A stretch of DNA of 64,000 nt from Thermodesulfobacteriaceae bacterium UBA6232 (GTDB lineage Bacteria > Desulfobacterota > Thermodesulfobacteria > Thermodesulfobacteriales > Thermodesulfobacteriaceae). This document shows, piece after piece, positions 21,728 through 31,335 of this stretch. Each line of letters begins with the position of its first letter. Within the stretch, counting starts at the first letter, position 1. The translations under genes were made by a program, and so were the position numbers. The DNA is taken from the NCBI GenBank assembly GCA_002441555.1, contig DJWK01000033.1, positions 48,698-112,697 on the forward strand. The letters run 5' to 3'. The notes under the pieces are model-generated. The model was not told the DNA's origin. It made no database searches and was given only the letters and a program-made list of their open reading frames with translations.

Positions 21728-22069
21728 ATGTCAAGACGTCCTGAAAAGGTGGCAAGCCTTCTTAAAGAGGTAATCTCAGAGATTATTCTCTATGAACTCA
21801 ATGATCCTGTTTTGAAAAATATTATAACTATAACGGATGTCAAAATAGGCGCTGACCTTAAAAAAGCAACGGTTTATTTTCGCGTTTTTGGGGCGGACCC
21901 TTCTGAGGTTGAAAAGGCTTTAAAAAGATCAAAGGGCTACATAAAAAAACTTCTCTCTCAAAAAATAACCTTAAAATTTTTACCTGATCTTGAATTTGAA
22001 AAAGATACCTCCGAAGAAAGAGAAAAAAGACTTGATGAGCTCTTTGAAAAAATAAAAAGTTCCACCTGA
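21728..22069 (+). CDS. rbfA: 30S ribosome-binding factor A
   Basis: A 113-aa KH-like protein that matures the 5' end of 16S rRNA and the 30S subunit. SRRPEKVASLLKEVISEII at the start, NDPVLKNIITITDVKIGADLKKATVYFRV and the C-terminal FEKDTSEEREKRLDELFEKI are typical of RbfA. ATG 21728 gives the usual N-terminus and has GAGG upstream; an in-frame ATG at 21686 inside ylxP would add 14 unusual residues. It precedes the DHH phosphoesterase by 7 bp. Confidence 0.94.
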   Translation: MSRRPEKVASLLKEVISEIILYELNDPVLKNIITITDVKIGADLKKATVYFRVFGADPSEVEKALKRSKGYIKKLLSQKITLKFLPDLEFEKDTSEEREKRLDELFEKIKSST

Positions 22070-22076
22070 TAAAAAT

Positions 22077-23045
22077 ATGGATACAGAAAAGGTTCTTTCA
22101 TTAATTAAAGAATCAAAAGAGATAGTGCTTGTTACCCATCAAAATCCTGATATAGATGGCCTTTCTTCCATGCTTGCCTTTTCCCTTGTATTTTCAGAAA
22201 AAAATCCTCTTCCTCTTGTTGAGGAATTACCAGCAAATTCTCAATTTTTACATGGTATTGAAAAGGTAAAAATAGTTTCAGAAAAAGAAGAATTTTATCA
22301 ACCTGATTTGCTTGTAGTTTTTGATGCTCAATGCGAAAAGAGAATACCTGAAAAAATAAAAAAATTATTAAAGCCAAAAAAAGTATTAATTTTTGATCAC
22401 CATCAGGAAGAGTCCTGCGATTCTTTTCTTTCTTGTACCCCCTTTAAAATTATAAATTCTGAAGCTCCTTCAACTACCTATATTATTTATAAATTTTTAA
22501 AATCAGCTTATCTAAAAATCTCTCCTGAGGTCTCTGAAAATTTGCTTTCCGGGCTTTATTACGATACGGGAAGTTTTAAGTATGAAAATGTAAAAGGAGA
22601 TATCTTTCTTGTTGCACAGGAACTCATGGATCTCGGAGCTCGTCCAAATTTCATTGCCAGGGAACTCTTTGAAAATATTCCCTTTGAGCAAATTGAAATG
22701 ACCAAGCTGGTTTTAGAAAGACTTGAATTATTAAAAAATGGTGAAATTGCCCTTTCATATTTAAAAAAAGAAGATTTTGAAAAACTTGGAGGCGAAGCTT
22801 ATCTTAATGATCCAGCAAGTCTTTTAAGAAGCATAAAGGGGGTTAAAGTTTCAGCTTTAGTCAAGGAAGTGGAAGAAGGTTTGATTAAAGTAAGTTTAAG
22901 GAGCAAAGCCCCTTTTGAGATTCTTGAACTTGCCAAAAAATTCGGAGGCGGCGGCCACAAATATGCCTGCGGCTTTAAAATAAAAGGGGAATCACTATAT
23001 AATTTTCTTGAAAAGCTTAAAAGAGAGCTTGAGGCCTTTCTATGA
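22077..23045 (+). CDS. DHH-family phosphoesterase (NrnA-like)
   Basis: A 322-aa DHH/DHHA1 phosphoesterase resembling NrnA, which degrades nanoRNA and dephosphorylates pAp. Metal-binding motifs are VTHQNPDIDG (19-28), VFDAQ, the DHH triad in IFDHHQEE and YYDTGSF. The DHHA1 substrate domain ends with FGGGGHKYACGF. The position between rbfA and truB is standard for this gene. Its stop overlaps the truB start by 4 bp. Choice between oligoribonuclease and pAp phosphatase cannot be made; the family often does both. Confidence 0.92.
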   Translation: MDTEKVLSLIKESKEIVLVTHQNPDIDGLSSMLAFSLVFSEKNPLPLVEELPANSQFLHGIEKVKIVSEKEEFYQPDLLVVFDAQCEKRIPEKIKKLLKPKKVLIFDHHQEESCDSFLSCTPFKIINSEAPSTTYIIYKFLKSAYLKISPEVSENLLSGLYYDTGSFKYENVKGDIFLVAQELMDLGARPNFIARELFENIPFEQIEMTKLVLERLELLKNGEIALSYLKKEDFEKLGGEAYLNDPASLLRSIKGVKVSALVKEVEEGLIKVSLRSKAPFEILELAKKFGGGGHKYACGFKIKGESLYNFLEKLKRELEAFL

Positions 23046-23992
23046 AGGAAAAGCTTTCAGGTATTTTAATAATAGATAAACCCCAGGGTCTTACCTCCAC
23101 AGAGACCCTTGAAAAGGTGAAAAGGCTTTTAAAAGTTAAAAAGGCAGGTCATGGTGGAACCCTTGATCCCATTGCAACAGGCGTTCTTCCCATATTTTTG
23201 AATGAAGCCACAAAGGTTGCCCAAATTTTTTTAGAGGGCGACAAAATCTATGAAGGAAAATTTGAGCTGGGCTACACTACCGATACCTATGATATAACCG
23301 GAGAGGTAATTGCAAGGTATGATATAAAGGATATTACTCTTGAAAAAATTAAAGAAATTGCCCAGAGGTTTGTAGGAGAGCTTGAGCAAATCCCTCCTCC
23401 CTATTCTGCTGCTAAATTCAGAGGAAGACCTCTTTACAAATACGCCAGAGATGGCCTCATTATTCCCAAAGAACCGAAAAAGGTAAAGGTTTATCAATTT
23501 GACATTCTTTCTTTTGATGGAAGAGTTGCTACCTTTTATCTTAAGTGTTCCAAAGGCACCTATGTGAGAAGCCTTATTCATCAGTTAGGAGAAGAGCTTG
23601 GCTGCGGGGCTGTGCTTTCTTCTCTCAAAAGGCTTCAAAAAAGTGTTTTTACTTTGAAGGAAGCCCTAACTCTTGAAGATCTTGAAAAAATAAATAAGGA
23701 AAATCCAGAAAAAATAAAGGAATTTATAATTCCTGTCCATCAAGCCCTTGAGTTTTTACCCAAAGTGGTCATCAGTGAGGACTTTGCAAAAAGGGTTAGA
23801 GAGGGAAAACAAATTAATAGAACCGCCTTTCTTTCCCTTATAAAATTTCAAAAACTCAGTTTTTCCCCTTCTGAAAAATGGATAAGGCTTGTTGATCCCA
23901 GGGGAAAACTGGTTGCCATTATTGAAAACCCTTTACTTTTCAAAGAAAAATCCTATGTATCCTATTTTCGCGTTTTTAAAGATGAATCTTAA
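23042..23992 (+). CDS. truB: tRNA pseudouridine-55 synthase
   Basis: A 316-aa enzyme that isomerises U55 in the T-loop of tRNAs. The catalytic Asp42 is in GHGGTLDPIATGVLP, and KGTYVRSLIHQLGEELGCGA is the second family motif. A PUA-like C-terminal part begins near residue 235. Length is typical. It overlaps the preceding gene by 4 bp, and the next gene starts inside its last codons. Confidence 0.95.
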   Translation: MKEKLSGILIIDKPQGLTSTETLEKVKRLLKVKKAGHGGTLDPIATGVLPIFLNEATKVAQIFLEGDKIYEGKFELGYTTDTYDITGEVIARYDIKDITLEKIKEIAQRFVGELEQIPPPYSAAKFRGRPLYKYARDGLIIPKEPKKVKVYQFDILSFDGRVATFYLKCSKGTYVRSLIHQLGEELGCGAVLSSLKRLQKSVFTLKEALTLEDLEKINKENPEKIKEFIIPVHQALEFLPKVVISEDFAKRVREGKQINRTAFLSLIKFQKLSFSPSEKWIRLVDPRGKLVAIIENPLLFKEKSYVSYFRVFKDES

Positions 23993-24869
23993 AAAAATTA
24001 AAAGCTCTCTTTTTCTTTTTTTGAGATTTTCTCTCTCCTTTGGAATTCTTTTTTATCTTTTTAAAAGAACAGATTTTACAAAATTAAAACTCCTTTTTGC
24101 TCAAATAGACCTTAAGTATTATTTTCTCGCCCTTCTTTGTGTGGCCATCTTTCAAAGCCTTGTGGCTTTAAGATGGAAAAAGATTTGTGCTTCCTGGGGA
24201 TTTAGGGAAAGATTTTTCTTTTATTTAAAAAGTTATCTTATGGGTTTTTCTCTGAATACCCTTTTTCCAGGGATTGTGGCAGGAGATACTTTAAGGGGAT
24301 TTAATCTTTATAAAAAGGGGCTTGAATGGAAAAAAACCAGCTTTAGTGTGGTTCTTGACAGAGCCCTTGGCCTTCTGGGAATTATGTTTATTCTTGCCTT
24401 TTCTTTAAGAATGGGGGCAAACTTTCTTCCAGCGAATTTGAGCACCCTTTTAAAATTCATAGTTTATCCCTCCCTTTTAGGTTTTATGGGAGTTGTTCTT
24501 TTTTTGACTTTTTATAATAAAACCTATTTTTTTAATCCTTTAAAACTTCCCCATGTGCTTATGCCATTAATTCTTGGAATAATTATTCAGATTTTTTTTG
24601 TCTTTCAGTTTTTATTTCTTGGAAAGGCCTTACATCTTTCACTTTCAATTTCTGCCTATTTTGTGCTCATTCCTGTTATAAGCTTTCTCTCTGCTCTCCC
24701 CCTTAGTATTTCAGGGCTGGGGGTAAGAGAGGGAACCTTAAGTTATTTTCTTCATTACCTAAATTATCCTGTGGAATACGGCCTTTCCATGGGACTTCTT
24801 GCTTACAGCCTGATTTTAATTTCAGCCATTCCTGGAGTTATTTTTTATCTTAGAGGAAAATGGAATTAA
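23982..24869 (+). CDS. Flippase-like membrane protein (UPF0104/LPG synthase TM family)
   Basis: A 295-aa integral membrane protein with about eight hydrophobic segments. NTLFPGIVAGDTLRGFNLYKKG and SVVLDRALGLLGIMF match the UPF0104 family, which is related to the membrane domain of lysyl-phosphatidylglycerol synthase and to putative lipid flippases. The C-terminal LPLSISGLGVREGTLSYFL is the second family motif. No soluble lysyl-transferase domain is present. ATG 23982, within the truB tail, gives the best start; longer in-frame options run into truB. The lipid handled cannot be told. Confidence 0.88.
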   Translation: MNLKKIKSSLFLFLRFSLSFGILFYLFKRTDFTKLKLLFAQIDLKYYFLALLCVAIFQSLVALRWKKICASWGFRERFFFYLKSYLMGFSLNTLFPGIVAGDTLRGFNLYKKGLEWKKTSFSVVLDRALGLLGIMFILAFSLRMGANFLPANLSTLLKFIVYPSLLGFMGVVLFLTFYNKTYFFNPLKLPHVLMPLILGIIIQIFFVFQFLFLGKALHLSLSISAYFVLIPVISFLSALPLSISGLGVREGTLSYFLHYLNYPVEYGLSMGLLAYSLILISAIPGVIFYLRGKWN

Positions 24870-25480
24870 CCTTTTTTCTTAAATCCTTTATAGCTCTTTT
24901 TACTATTATTGACCCCATAGGAGGAGCCCCTTTCTTTTTGAGTATCACTGCAGGTTATAATGAGATTGAAAGAAGAAAAATAGCTTTAAGAGCAAGTCTA
25001 ACAGTTCTTATAACCCTTTCTCTCTTCCTCTTTTTTGGACCTTATCTTCTTTCTCTTTTCAATATTTCCCTTTCTTCCTTTAAAATTGCAGGTGGAATAC
25101 TTCTCTTTTTAACAGCCATGGAAATGCTTCTTGGAAAGGTAAGAAGTGTAAAGGCCACCCCTGAAGAGGAAACAAGAGTTCAGGAAAAGGAGGATGTCTC
25201 AGTGGTTCCCCTTGGAATACCCTATCTTGCAGGCCCTGGTGCCATAACTACGGTTATTATCCTAACAGAAAGGGGGAGCTTCTCTGAAAAATTTATGGTT
25301 TTTCTTTCCATAATTCTTGTTTCAGGAATTACTTATACGATTCTTTCTCATTCAAACAGAATTTTCAAGTTTTTTGGAGAGCTCGGAACAAAAGCGGTGG
25401 TTAGACTTCTCGGATTGATTCTTGCAAGTATCGCCGTAGAATACATTTTCCACGGAATTAAAGAATATCTTTCATATTAA
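24860..25480 (+). CDS. MarC-family integral membrane protein
   Basis: A 206-aa protein of the MarC (UPF0056) family with six predicted membrane segments. TIIDPIGGAPFFLS near residue 16 and VPLGIPYLAGPGAITTVIIL near 117 are the two family hallmarks. MarC was once tied to antibiotic resistance, but its function is unknown; a small-amino-acid transporter role has been suggested for a relative. It overlaps the end of the flippase-like gene by 10 bp and closes the infB operon. Confidence 0.92.
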   Translation: MELTFFLKSFIALFTIIDPIGGAPFFLSITAGYNEIERRKIALRASLTVLITLSLFLFFGPYLLSLFNISLSSFKIAGGILLFLTAMEMLLGKVRSVKATPEEETRVQEKEDVSVVPLGIPYLAGPGAITTVIILTERGSFSEKFMVFLSIILVSGITYTILSHSNRIFKFFGELGTKAVVRLLGLILASIAVEYIFHGIKEYLSY

Positions 25481-25523
25481 ATTCCTTTTCAATTCCAAAT
25501 TTTTGGTTAAAATTATTTTAATC

Positions 25524-26348
25524 ATGGTTAAAATTTTTTTGTTTTCAGTTCTTTTTTTAATTATAAATTCTATTTCATCTCCAGCTGAAGAAAAAAAGAG
25601 CTTCTCCTTCGCTATAGTTCCCATGTTTACTCCAGATTTTATACAGAAAAATTGGGGACCCATCCTTAAAGAAATCTCGGCTAAAACAGGTTATAATTTT
25701 GAAATCAAAATTTATAAAACAATTAAAGATTTTGAACAGGAAATTTTTAATAATTCCCTTGATTTTGCTTATGTTAATCCTTTTCAAGCTGTGATTGCAT
25801 ACGAAAAATCTAAATATTCCCCGATATTAAGAAATAATTCACCTTTATTAGGAATTTTGGTAACAAAAAAAGATAGCCCTTTAAAAACTTTGGTATCTCT
25901 TGATGGGAAAAAAGTTGCCTTTGCTTCACCGAGCTGCCCAATATATATTTATTTAACCATTTATGTTTTTAAAAAATATAATATTAAAATAAATCCTGTA
26001 TTTGTTAAAACTCATGATAATGTTTATAGACATGTATTATTCGGGCTTGCTGATGCTGGAGGTGCAGTAAATATTTCATTTTTAAAACAATCTGATGAAA
26101 TTAAAAACAATTTGCATATTATTTACACTACTCCACCCTTTGGTTCTCATCCTATTATTGTTAATCCTCGTGTACCTACAGAAGTTGTTGAAAAATTTGT
26201 AAATGCTTTCATAGAACTTAATAAAAATCCTGCTCTTAAGGATTATTTTTATAAAATACAAATACCTAACCCAGTAAGGACTAATTATGAAAAAGATTAT
26301 AAGCAGTTAAAATTTATTTTACCAAATAGGGACTCACCTGTGTGTTAA
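25524..26348 (+). CDS. PhnD-like periplasmic binding protein
   Basis: A 274-aa periplasmic binding protein of the phosphate/phosphite/phosphonate (PhnD) type. A signal peptide covers residues 1-22. DFAYVNPFQAVIAYEKS, SLDGKKVAFASPSCP and FGLADAGGAVN follow the PhnD plan. No ABC permease or ATPase is adjacent; the next gene is a sensor kinase, so it may serve as the kinase's periplasmic sensor and not in transport. ATG 25524 gives the best signal peptide; an in-frame TTG is at 25503. No ribosome site is evident. The gene is visibly more AT-rich than its neighbours and favours TTA, ATA and AAT codons, suggesting a different origin. Confidence 0.85.
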   Translation: MVKIFLFSVLFLIINSISSPAEEKKSFSFAIVPMFTPDFIQKNWGPILKEISAKTGYNFEIKIYKTIKDFEQEIFNNSLDFAYVNPFQAVIAYEKSKYSPILRNNSPLLGILVTKKDSPLKTLVSLDGKKVAFASPSCPIYIYLTIYVFKKYNIKINPVFVKTHDNVYRHVLFGLADAGGAVNISFLKQSDEIKNNLHIIYTTPPFGSHPIIVNPRVPTEVVEKFVNAFIELNKNPALKDYFYKIQIPNPVRTNYEKDYKQLKFILPNRDSPVC

Positions 26349-26362
26349 TCTTCTTTTAATTT

Positions 26363-28640
26363 ATGAATCCACTTTACAATTTTAAAAATAGAACCCTCAA
26401 AACACAATTTTTAATTATTATAACTATTGTCTTTTTAACTGGTATCATAATAATTTCATGGTCAACTAATTATATACAAAAACGTTTTTTTGAAGAAATT
26501 ATTAAAGAAGAATTAAATTCTCTTAAATACTCTACCATATCTGCAATCTATCCCCTTTTAATCACACAAGACTATGATCGTATAGAAAGGTTTTTATATT
26601 ATTTGTCTATACATAAGGAAATTACAAATATCAAATTTATTAACAAAGATAAAATTATTTTTTTAGATATAAAAAAAAAATGAAAAGGGAAATATAAACA
26701 TTTCATACCCTTTAAAGGTATTTGATCAACCTTTGTTTGAATATTTATCTGAGGACCGTGAGGCCTTTTATTTTCTTTTTCCTATAAAAAAAGAAATTAC
26801 TCATGAAACCCTTGCTTGGATCCAATTCGTAATATCTAAAAAATATATTAAAAATTTACAAAGAAAGAGTTTTATCACAATTGCAATTTTATTAACATCA
26901 GGTTGGTTAATTTTTCTTTTTATTGTTTATCTAATTTTCAATTTTTATTATAAAGATTTACAAAAGTTTCAGACATTTTTAGAAAAGCTTCCTTATAATA
27001 AGGGAATACAACTTGACCAAATACTATTTTCAAAAGAGTTAAATCGTTTAAAAGATGTAATAAATTATATTTCACAAATTCTTTATATCCAGGATAAAAA
27101 TCTGCAATATGAAAAAAATAAAATAGAAAATATTTTAACCTTTTTTAAAGAAGGATTAATTCTTACGGACGCAGATTTTAAAATTCAATATGTAAATCCA
27201 TCTTTCTGTGCTTTAACAGGTTATAGTTACGAAAGTATAATAAACAAAAACCTTATAGAAATTTTTCCGATCTTACACCCTAATAAAAATTCCCTTTTAT
27301 GGGATGAGGTTTTTCCTGAACTTATAACATAGGAAAGCCTTTTGATTGATTCTTCTTTAAAAACTGAAGGGATTTTTTTCTCCCCTGGTGGAGAAAAAAG
27401 ATTTATTGAAATAAGTATTTCACCTATTGTATTTGAAGACAAAATAGAAGGTTACATCTTTGGAATAAGTGATATAACTACCAGAAAGCAGCTTGAACAG
27501 GAACTTTTAAAATTTGAAAAATTTGAAACCATAAATAGACTTGCAGGAGGGGTGGCTCATGATTTAAATAATTTGCTTGCCGTTTTATTTAATTATTTAA
27601 GTTTAATTAAATTAAATATCTCTAACAATAAAAAAGAAGATTGTATTAAATTTATTCAAAAAATAGAAAATACTCTCAATCGTGCCAAATATCTTTCTTC
27701 ACAATTACTCAGCTTAAGTAAAGAAGGGGTTCCTATAAAAGAACCTCATGATCTTGAAGAATTAATAAAAGATGTGGCTGAGTTCTGTTTCTCAGGAACA
27801 CCTATTAAATACAATATAATTTTTCAAAATCCAGTAAGGAATATTTTAATAGACCCTCAACAAATGGCTCAAGTATTCCAAAATATTTTTATAAATGCCA
27901 GGGAAGCCATGCCAGATGGCGGAAAAGTTAATATAGAGGTTTCTTTAAAGAAATTAAAACATGAAGAAATCCCTCCTCTTTTAGAAGGTGATTATGTAGA
28001 AATAAAAATTTCTGACACCGGACTAGGTATACCTCCTTCGATTTTACCTAATATATTTGAACCCTTTTTCACCACTAAAGAAGAGGGGACCGGTCTTGGA
28101 TTAGCCATTGCTTATCAAATAATTAAAAAACACGGAGGTAATATAATAGCTGAAAATAATCCACAAGGAGGAGCTATTTTTAAAATTTACTTACCCTATT
28201 TAATTAAAGATGAGCCCGTTGAAGGTAAAAAATCTACTCCATCTTTAGAGATATCTAAAAAACACTACAGAATTTTAATTATAGATGATGAAGAAGAACT
28301 GAGAGACTCATTATTATTTCTTCTCTCAGAAATGGGTTACGAAGTTGATACAGCTGATAATGGTAAGGAAGGAATAGAAAAATATTATAAAGCTCTTAAG
28401 GAAAATAACCCCTTTCATGTGGTTATTACAGATTATGTTCTTCCTGATATAAAGGGAGATAAAGTTGTAGCTGAATTAAAAACCATAGACCCCAACGCAA
28501 AGGTCATTTTGTCTACAGGATATACAGGGATTGATGTAACTTCTAATTACAAAAATTACGGATTTTCAGGTATATTAATCAAACCTTATACCTTTGAAAC
28601 TCTTATTCAAACCATTGAGAGGACTCTTTCAAATTCCTAA
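26363..28640 (+). pseudogene. Hybrid sensor histidine kinase, interrupted twice
   Basis: One reading frame in three pieces. 26363-26683 holds TM1 and the start of the sensor region and ends in TGA just after ten A's (26671-26680); reading nine A's would continue into 26682-27332. That piece holds the rest of the sensor region, TM2 (SFITIAILLTSGWLIFLFIV) and a PAS domain, then stops at TAG 27330-27332. The same frame continues to 28640 with the end of PAS, HisKA (GGVAHDLNN), HATPase (NAREAMPDGG, DTGLGIP, GTGLGLA) and a receiver domain (IIDDEEE, ITDYVLPD). AGGAAAG before TTG 27342 could restart translation of the kinase half. AT-rich like the preceding gene. A homopolymer error could explain the first lesion but not the TAG. 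Confidence 0.8.
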
Positions 28641-28671
28641 TAAATTCTTTCTAGAAAAATCTTATAAGGCC

Positions 28672-28700
28672 TTGACAAAGGGGAAAATTTGTATGATGAT
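28672..28700 (+). promoter_or_regulatory. Promoter for aminotransferase-selA-thrC operon
   Basis: A perfect TTGACA (28672-28677) is followed 17 bp later by GATGAT (28695-28700), a weak -10. AAGGAGG lies before the ATG at 28745. Confidence 0.5.
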
Positions 28701-28744
28701 AAAAGATTCAAGTAAATAAATTAATCAAGGAGGCTGTGAAATAA

Positions 28745-29956
28745 ATGGGGTTCACCTTTAAAATTAAGCCTGCCAACCGAACCTGGGGAGTAGAATATGC
28801 CATAAGGGATATTGTTGAGACCTCCAAGCAGGCCCTCGAGCTTGGTAAAGATCTCATTTATCTTAACATCGGTGACCCTGTTAAATATGGTTTTGTTACT
28901 CCCAGAAATCTAATTGAAGCTGCCTACAAGGCCATGCTTGAAAATCATAATTCCTATTCAGATTCCGTGGGTGTTCCAGAGGCAATCACAGCTATAAAGG
29001 CCTATGCTGAAAGAAAAGGAATAAAGCCTGTGGATATTTTTATTACACAGGGGGCAAGCGAGGCCATAGAATTCGCCATAGCTTCCCTTGTTGACCCTGG
29101 AGAAAATATCATTCTTCCCTGTCCATGCTATCCCCTTTACCAAGCTATTGTATCAAAACTTGATATTGAACCAAGATTTTACTATTTAGATGAGGAAAAC
29201 AACTGGGAGCCTGATCTTGCTTCACTTGAAGCCTCCATTGATGAAAAAACCAAAGCTATAGTAATTATCAATCCTAACAATCCCACAGGGGCTATTTACT
29301 CAAAGGAAACCCTTCTTCAAATACTGGAGATTGCAAGAAAATTCAATCTGGTAATTTTGTCAGATGAGATTTACGATCAATTTGTTCTTGAGGATGGGAT
29401 TGAACACATCTCCATTGGAGCACTTGCAGAGGATGTGCCAGTGGTTACCTTTAACGGGCTTTCCAAATGCTATTTTGCACCGGGCTGGAGAGTGGGCTGG
29501 GGCATTGTCTCTGGTCCAAAGGAAATTCTTGAAGATTACATAGAAGCCATTCATAAACTTGCAAGAGCAAGGCTTTGTGCACCGCATCCCCTTCAATGGG
29601 CTATTCCTGAGGCCTTAAATAATGAGAATGGATACATTAAAAAGGTTATTCCAGATTTGCGTAAAAGAAGGGATTTAATTGTGGAAGGTTTAAATAACAT
29701 ACCCTATATTCATTGCACTAAACCCCTTGGAGCCTTTTATGCCTTTCCAAGACTTGATATTCCTGAAATTTCAGATCTTGAATTTGTCAAAAAACTTATC
29801 ATGGAAGAAGGTGTAGTGGTTGTTCATGGAAGTGGCTTTGGCCAAAAACCAGGAACCAAACACTTTAGAATAATCTTTTTACCGGAAGAAAAAATTCTTG
29901 AAGAAGCCCTTCATCGCATGGAGCGTTTTGTAAAAAAACTTGTAGCCTCACTATGA
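28745..29956 (+). CDS. PLP-dependent class I aminotransferase (AlaT/AspC-like)
   Basis: A 403-aa fold-type I aminotransferase. The PLP lysine is Lys241 in GLSKCYFAPGWRVGW; INPNNPTGA (175-183) and SDEIYDQ (206-212) are the cofactor motifs. The sequence resembles the alanine/aspartate aminotransferases of thermophiles (class I gamma). Substrate cannot be fixed from sequence. It begins a six-gene operon with selA and thrC, and its stop overlaps the selA start by 4 bp. A role in amino-acid supply fits the thrC at the end of the operon. Confidence 0.87.
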   Translation: MGFTFKIKPANRTWGVEYAIRDIVETSKQALELGKDLIYLNIGDPVKYGFVTPRNLIEAAYKAMLENHNSYSDSVGVPEAITAIKAYAERKGIKPVDIFITQGASEAIEFAIASLVDPGENIILPCPCYPLYQAIVSKLDIEPRFYYLDEENNWEPDLASLEASIDEKTKAIVIINPNNPTGAIYSKETLLQILEIARKFNLVILSDEIYDQFVLEDGIEHISIGALAEDVPVVTFNGLSKCYFAPGWRVGWGIVSGPKEILEDYIEAIHKLARARLCAPHPLQWAIPEALNNENGYIKKVIPDLRKRRDLIVEGLNNIPYIHCTKPLGAFYAFPRLDIPEISDLEFVKKLIMEEGVVVVHGSGFGQKPGTKHFRIIFLPEEKILEEALHRMERFVKKLVASL

Positions 29957-31335
29957 GAATTCCCTCTGTTCATGAACTAAAGGAAAAATTGGCAAAGCTT
30001 TTTCCTTATTATCCCTTTTCATATTTTACCGAGCCGGCAAGAAAGGCAGCAAACCTTTTAAGAGAAAAGTTCTCCAAGGGCGAACTCAAAGAACTCTCCG
30101 AGGTATATCTTTCTGAACTTTTAAAAAAAATCTTTGAAGAATACGAAAGCTATCATCTAAAAAGAGTTATTAATGCCACAGGGGTTATTGTTCATACTAA
30201 TCTCGGAAGAGCCCCTCTGGCAGATGAGGCTATAAAGCATCTCGTTGAGGTGGCAAGATATTATTCTAATTTGGAATACAATCTCGTTGAGGGAAAAAGA
30301 GGAAGTCGCTACAGCCATGTTGAGGGAATTTTAAAAGAATTAACTGGAGCTGAGGCTGCCCTTGTGGTTAATAATAATGCGAGCGCCGTTCTTATTAGTC
30401 TTAATACTCTTGCCTACGGAAAAGAGGTAATTGTTTCAAGAGGAGAGCTTGTTGAGATTGGAGGTTCCTTTAGAATTCCTGAGGTAATGAAATGGGCAGG
30501 CTGTATTCTTAAAGAGGTTGGCACTACCAATAAAACCCATCTTTTTGATTATGAAAATGCCATAACCGAAAACACCGCCCTTCTTCTCAAGGTTCACAAA
30601 AGCAACTATGCCATCGTGGGTTTTACCAAAGAGGTTAGCACAGAAGAGCTTGTTTCTCTTGGGAAAAAGAGAGGGCTTCCCGTAATGGAGGATCTCGGAA
30701 GCGGATGCTTTGTAGATTTTTCTAAATATGGTCTTATAAAAGAACCCACTGTTCAGGAAGTCTTAAAAGCAGGGGTTGATGTGGTAACTTTCTCTGGGGA
30801 TAAATTACTCGGCGGCCCTCAGGCAGGAATTATTCTTGGTAAAAAGGAATTTATTGAAAGAATTCGCAAAAATCCCCTAAACCGAGCTATAAGAATCGAC
30901 AAACTAACTCTTGCTGCCCTTGAAGCCACTCTCAAGCTTTATAGGGATGAAAACCTTGCCATTGAACACATTCCCGTTTTAAAAATGATTCTTTCAAAGC
31001 CTGAAGAGATAAAAAAGAAGGCTCAAAAACTTTTGAGATACCTTCGCGACTTAAATCTCCCCAAAACCAGAGTTTACCTTGTTTCAACGGTTGCCAAAAC
31101 CGGAGGCGGAGCCCTCCCCCTTCTTGATATCCCCTCCTATGGAGTTGCCTTAGAAATTGAAGGAATTTCACCCCAGGAAATTCAGAAATATCTTAGAGAA
31201 AATGACCCTCCCATAATTGCCATTGCCGAAGAAAATGCCATAGTTTTTGATGTAAGAACCCTTTTTGATGAAGAATTTTCACTTATAAAAGAGGCTTTAA
31301 AAAACTTAAAGGATGCCTTTGAACTTACCCCCTGA
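29953..31335 (+). CDS. selA: L-seryl-tRNA(Sec) selenium transferase
   Basis: A 460-aa PLP enzyme that converts seryl-tRNA(Sec) to selenocysteyl-tRNA(Sec). The PLP lysine is Lys284 in FSGDKLLGGPQAG. NATGVIVHTNLGRAPL (74-89) and EDLGSGCFVDF (246-256) are SelA signatures, and length matches the family. Its presence shows that the organism makes selenoproteins. selB, selC and selD are not in this window, although selA and selB are often neighbours. It overlaps the aminotransferase by 4 bp and the following TPR gene by 23 bp. It supports reading TGA 15700-15702 as selenocysteine. Confidence 0.95.
   Translation: MRIPSVHELKEKLAKLFPYYPFSYFTEPARKAANLLREKFSKGELKELSEVYLSELLKKIFEEYESYHLKRVINATGVIVHTNLGRAPLADEAIKHLVEVARYYSNLEYNLVEGKRGSRYSHVEGILKELTGAEAALVVNNNASAVLISLNTLAYGKEVIVSRGELVEIGGSFRIPEVMKWAGCILKEVGTTNKTHLFDYENAITENTALLLKVHKSNYAIVGFTKEVSTEELVSLGKKRGLPVMEDLGSGCFVDFSKYGLIKEPTVQEVLKAGVDVVTFSGDKLLGGPQAGIILGKKEFIERIRKNPLNRAIRIDKLTLAALEATLKLYRDENLAIEHIPVLKMILSKPEEIKKKAQKLLRYLRDLNLPKTRVYLVSTVAKTGGGALPLLDIPSYGVALEIEGISPQEIQKYLRENDPPIIAIAEENAIVFDVRTLFDEEFSLIKEALKNLKDAFELTP

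Noticed and set aside
26671..26683. TGA ending the first kinase fragment as a possible selenocysteine codon
   Set aside because: The downstream kinase frame is a different one, so a frameshift at the A run explains the break better than recoding.
27330..27332. TAG as pyrrolysine or suppressed stop in the kinase
   Set aside because: No pyrrolysine genes are visible, the gene already carries another lesion, and the position lies in a variable PAS region.
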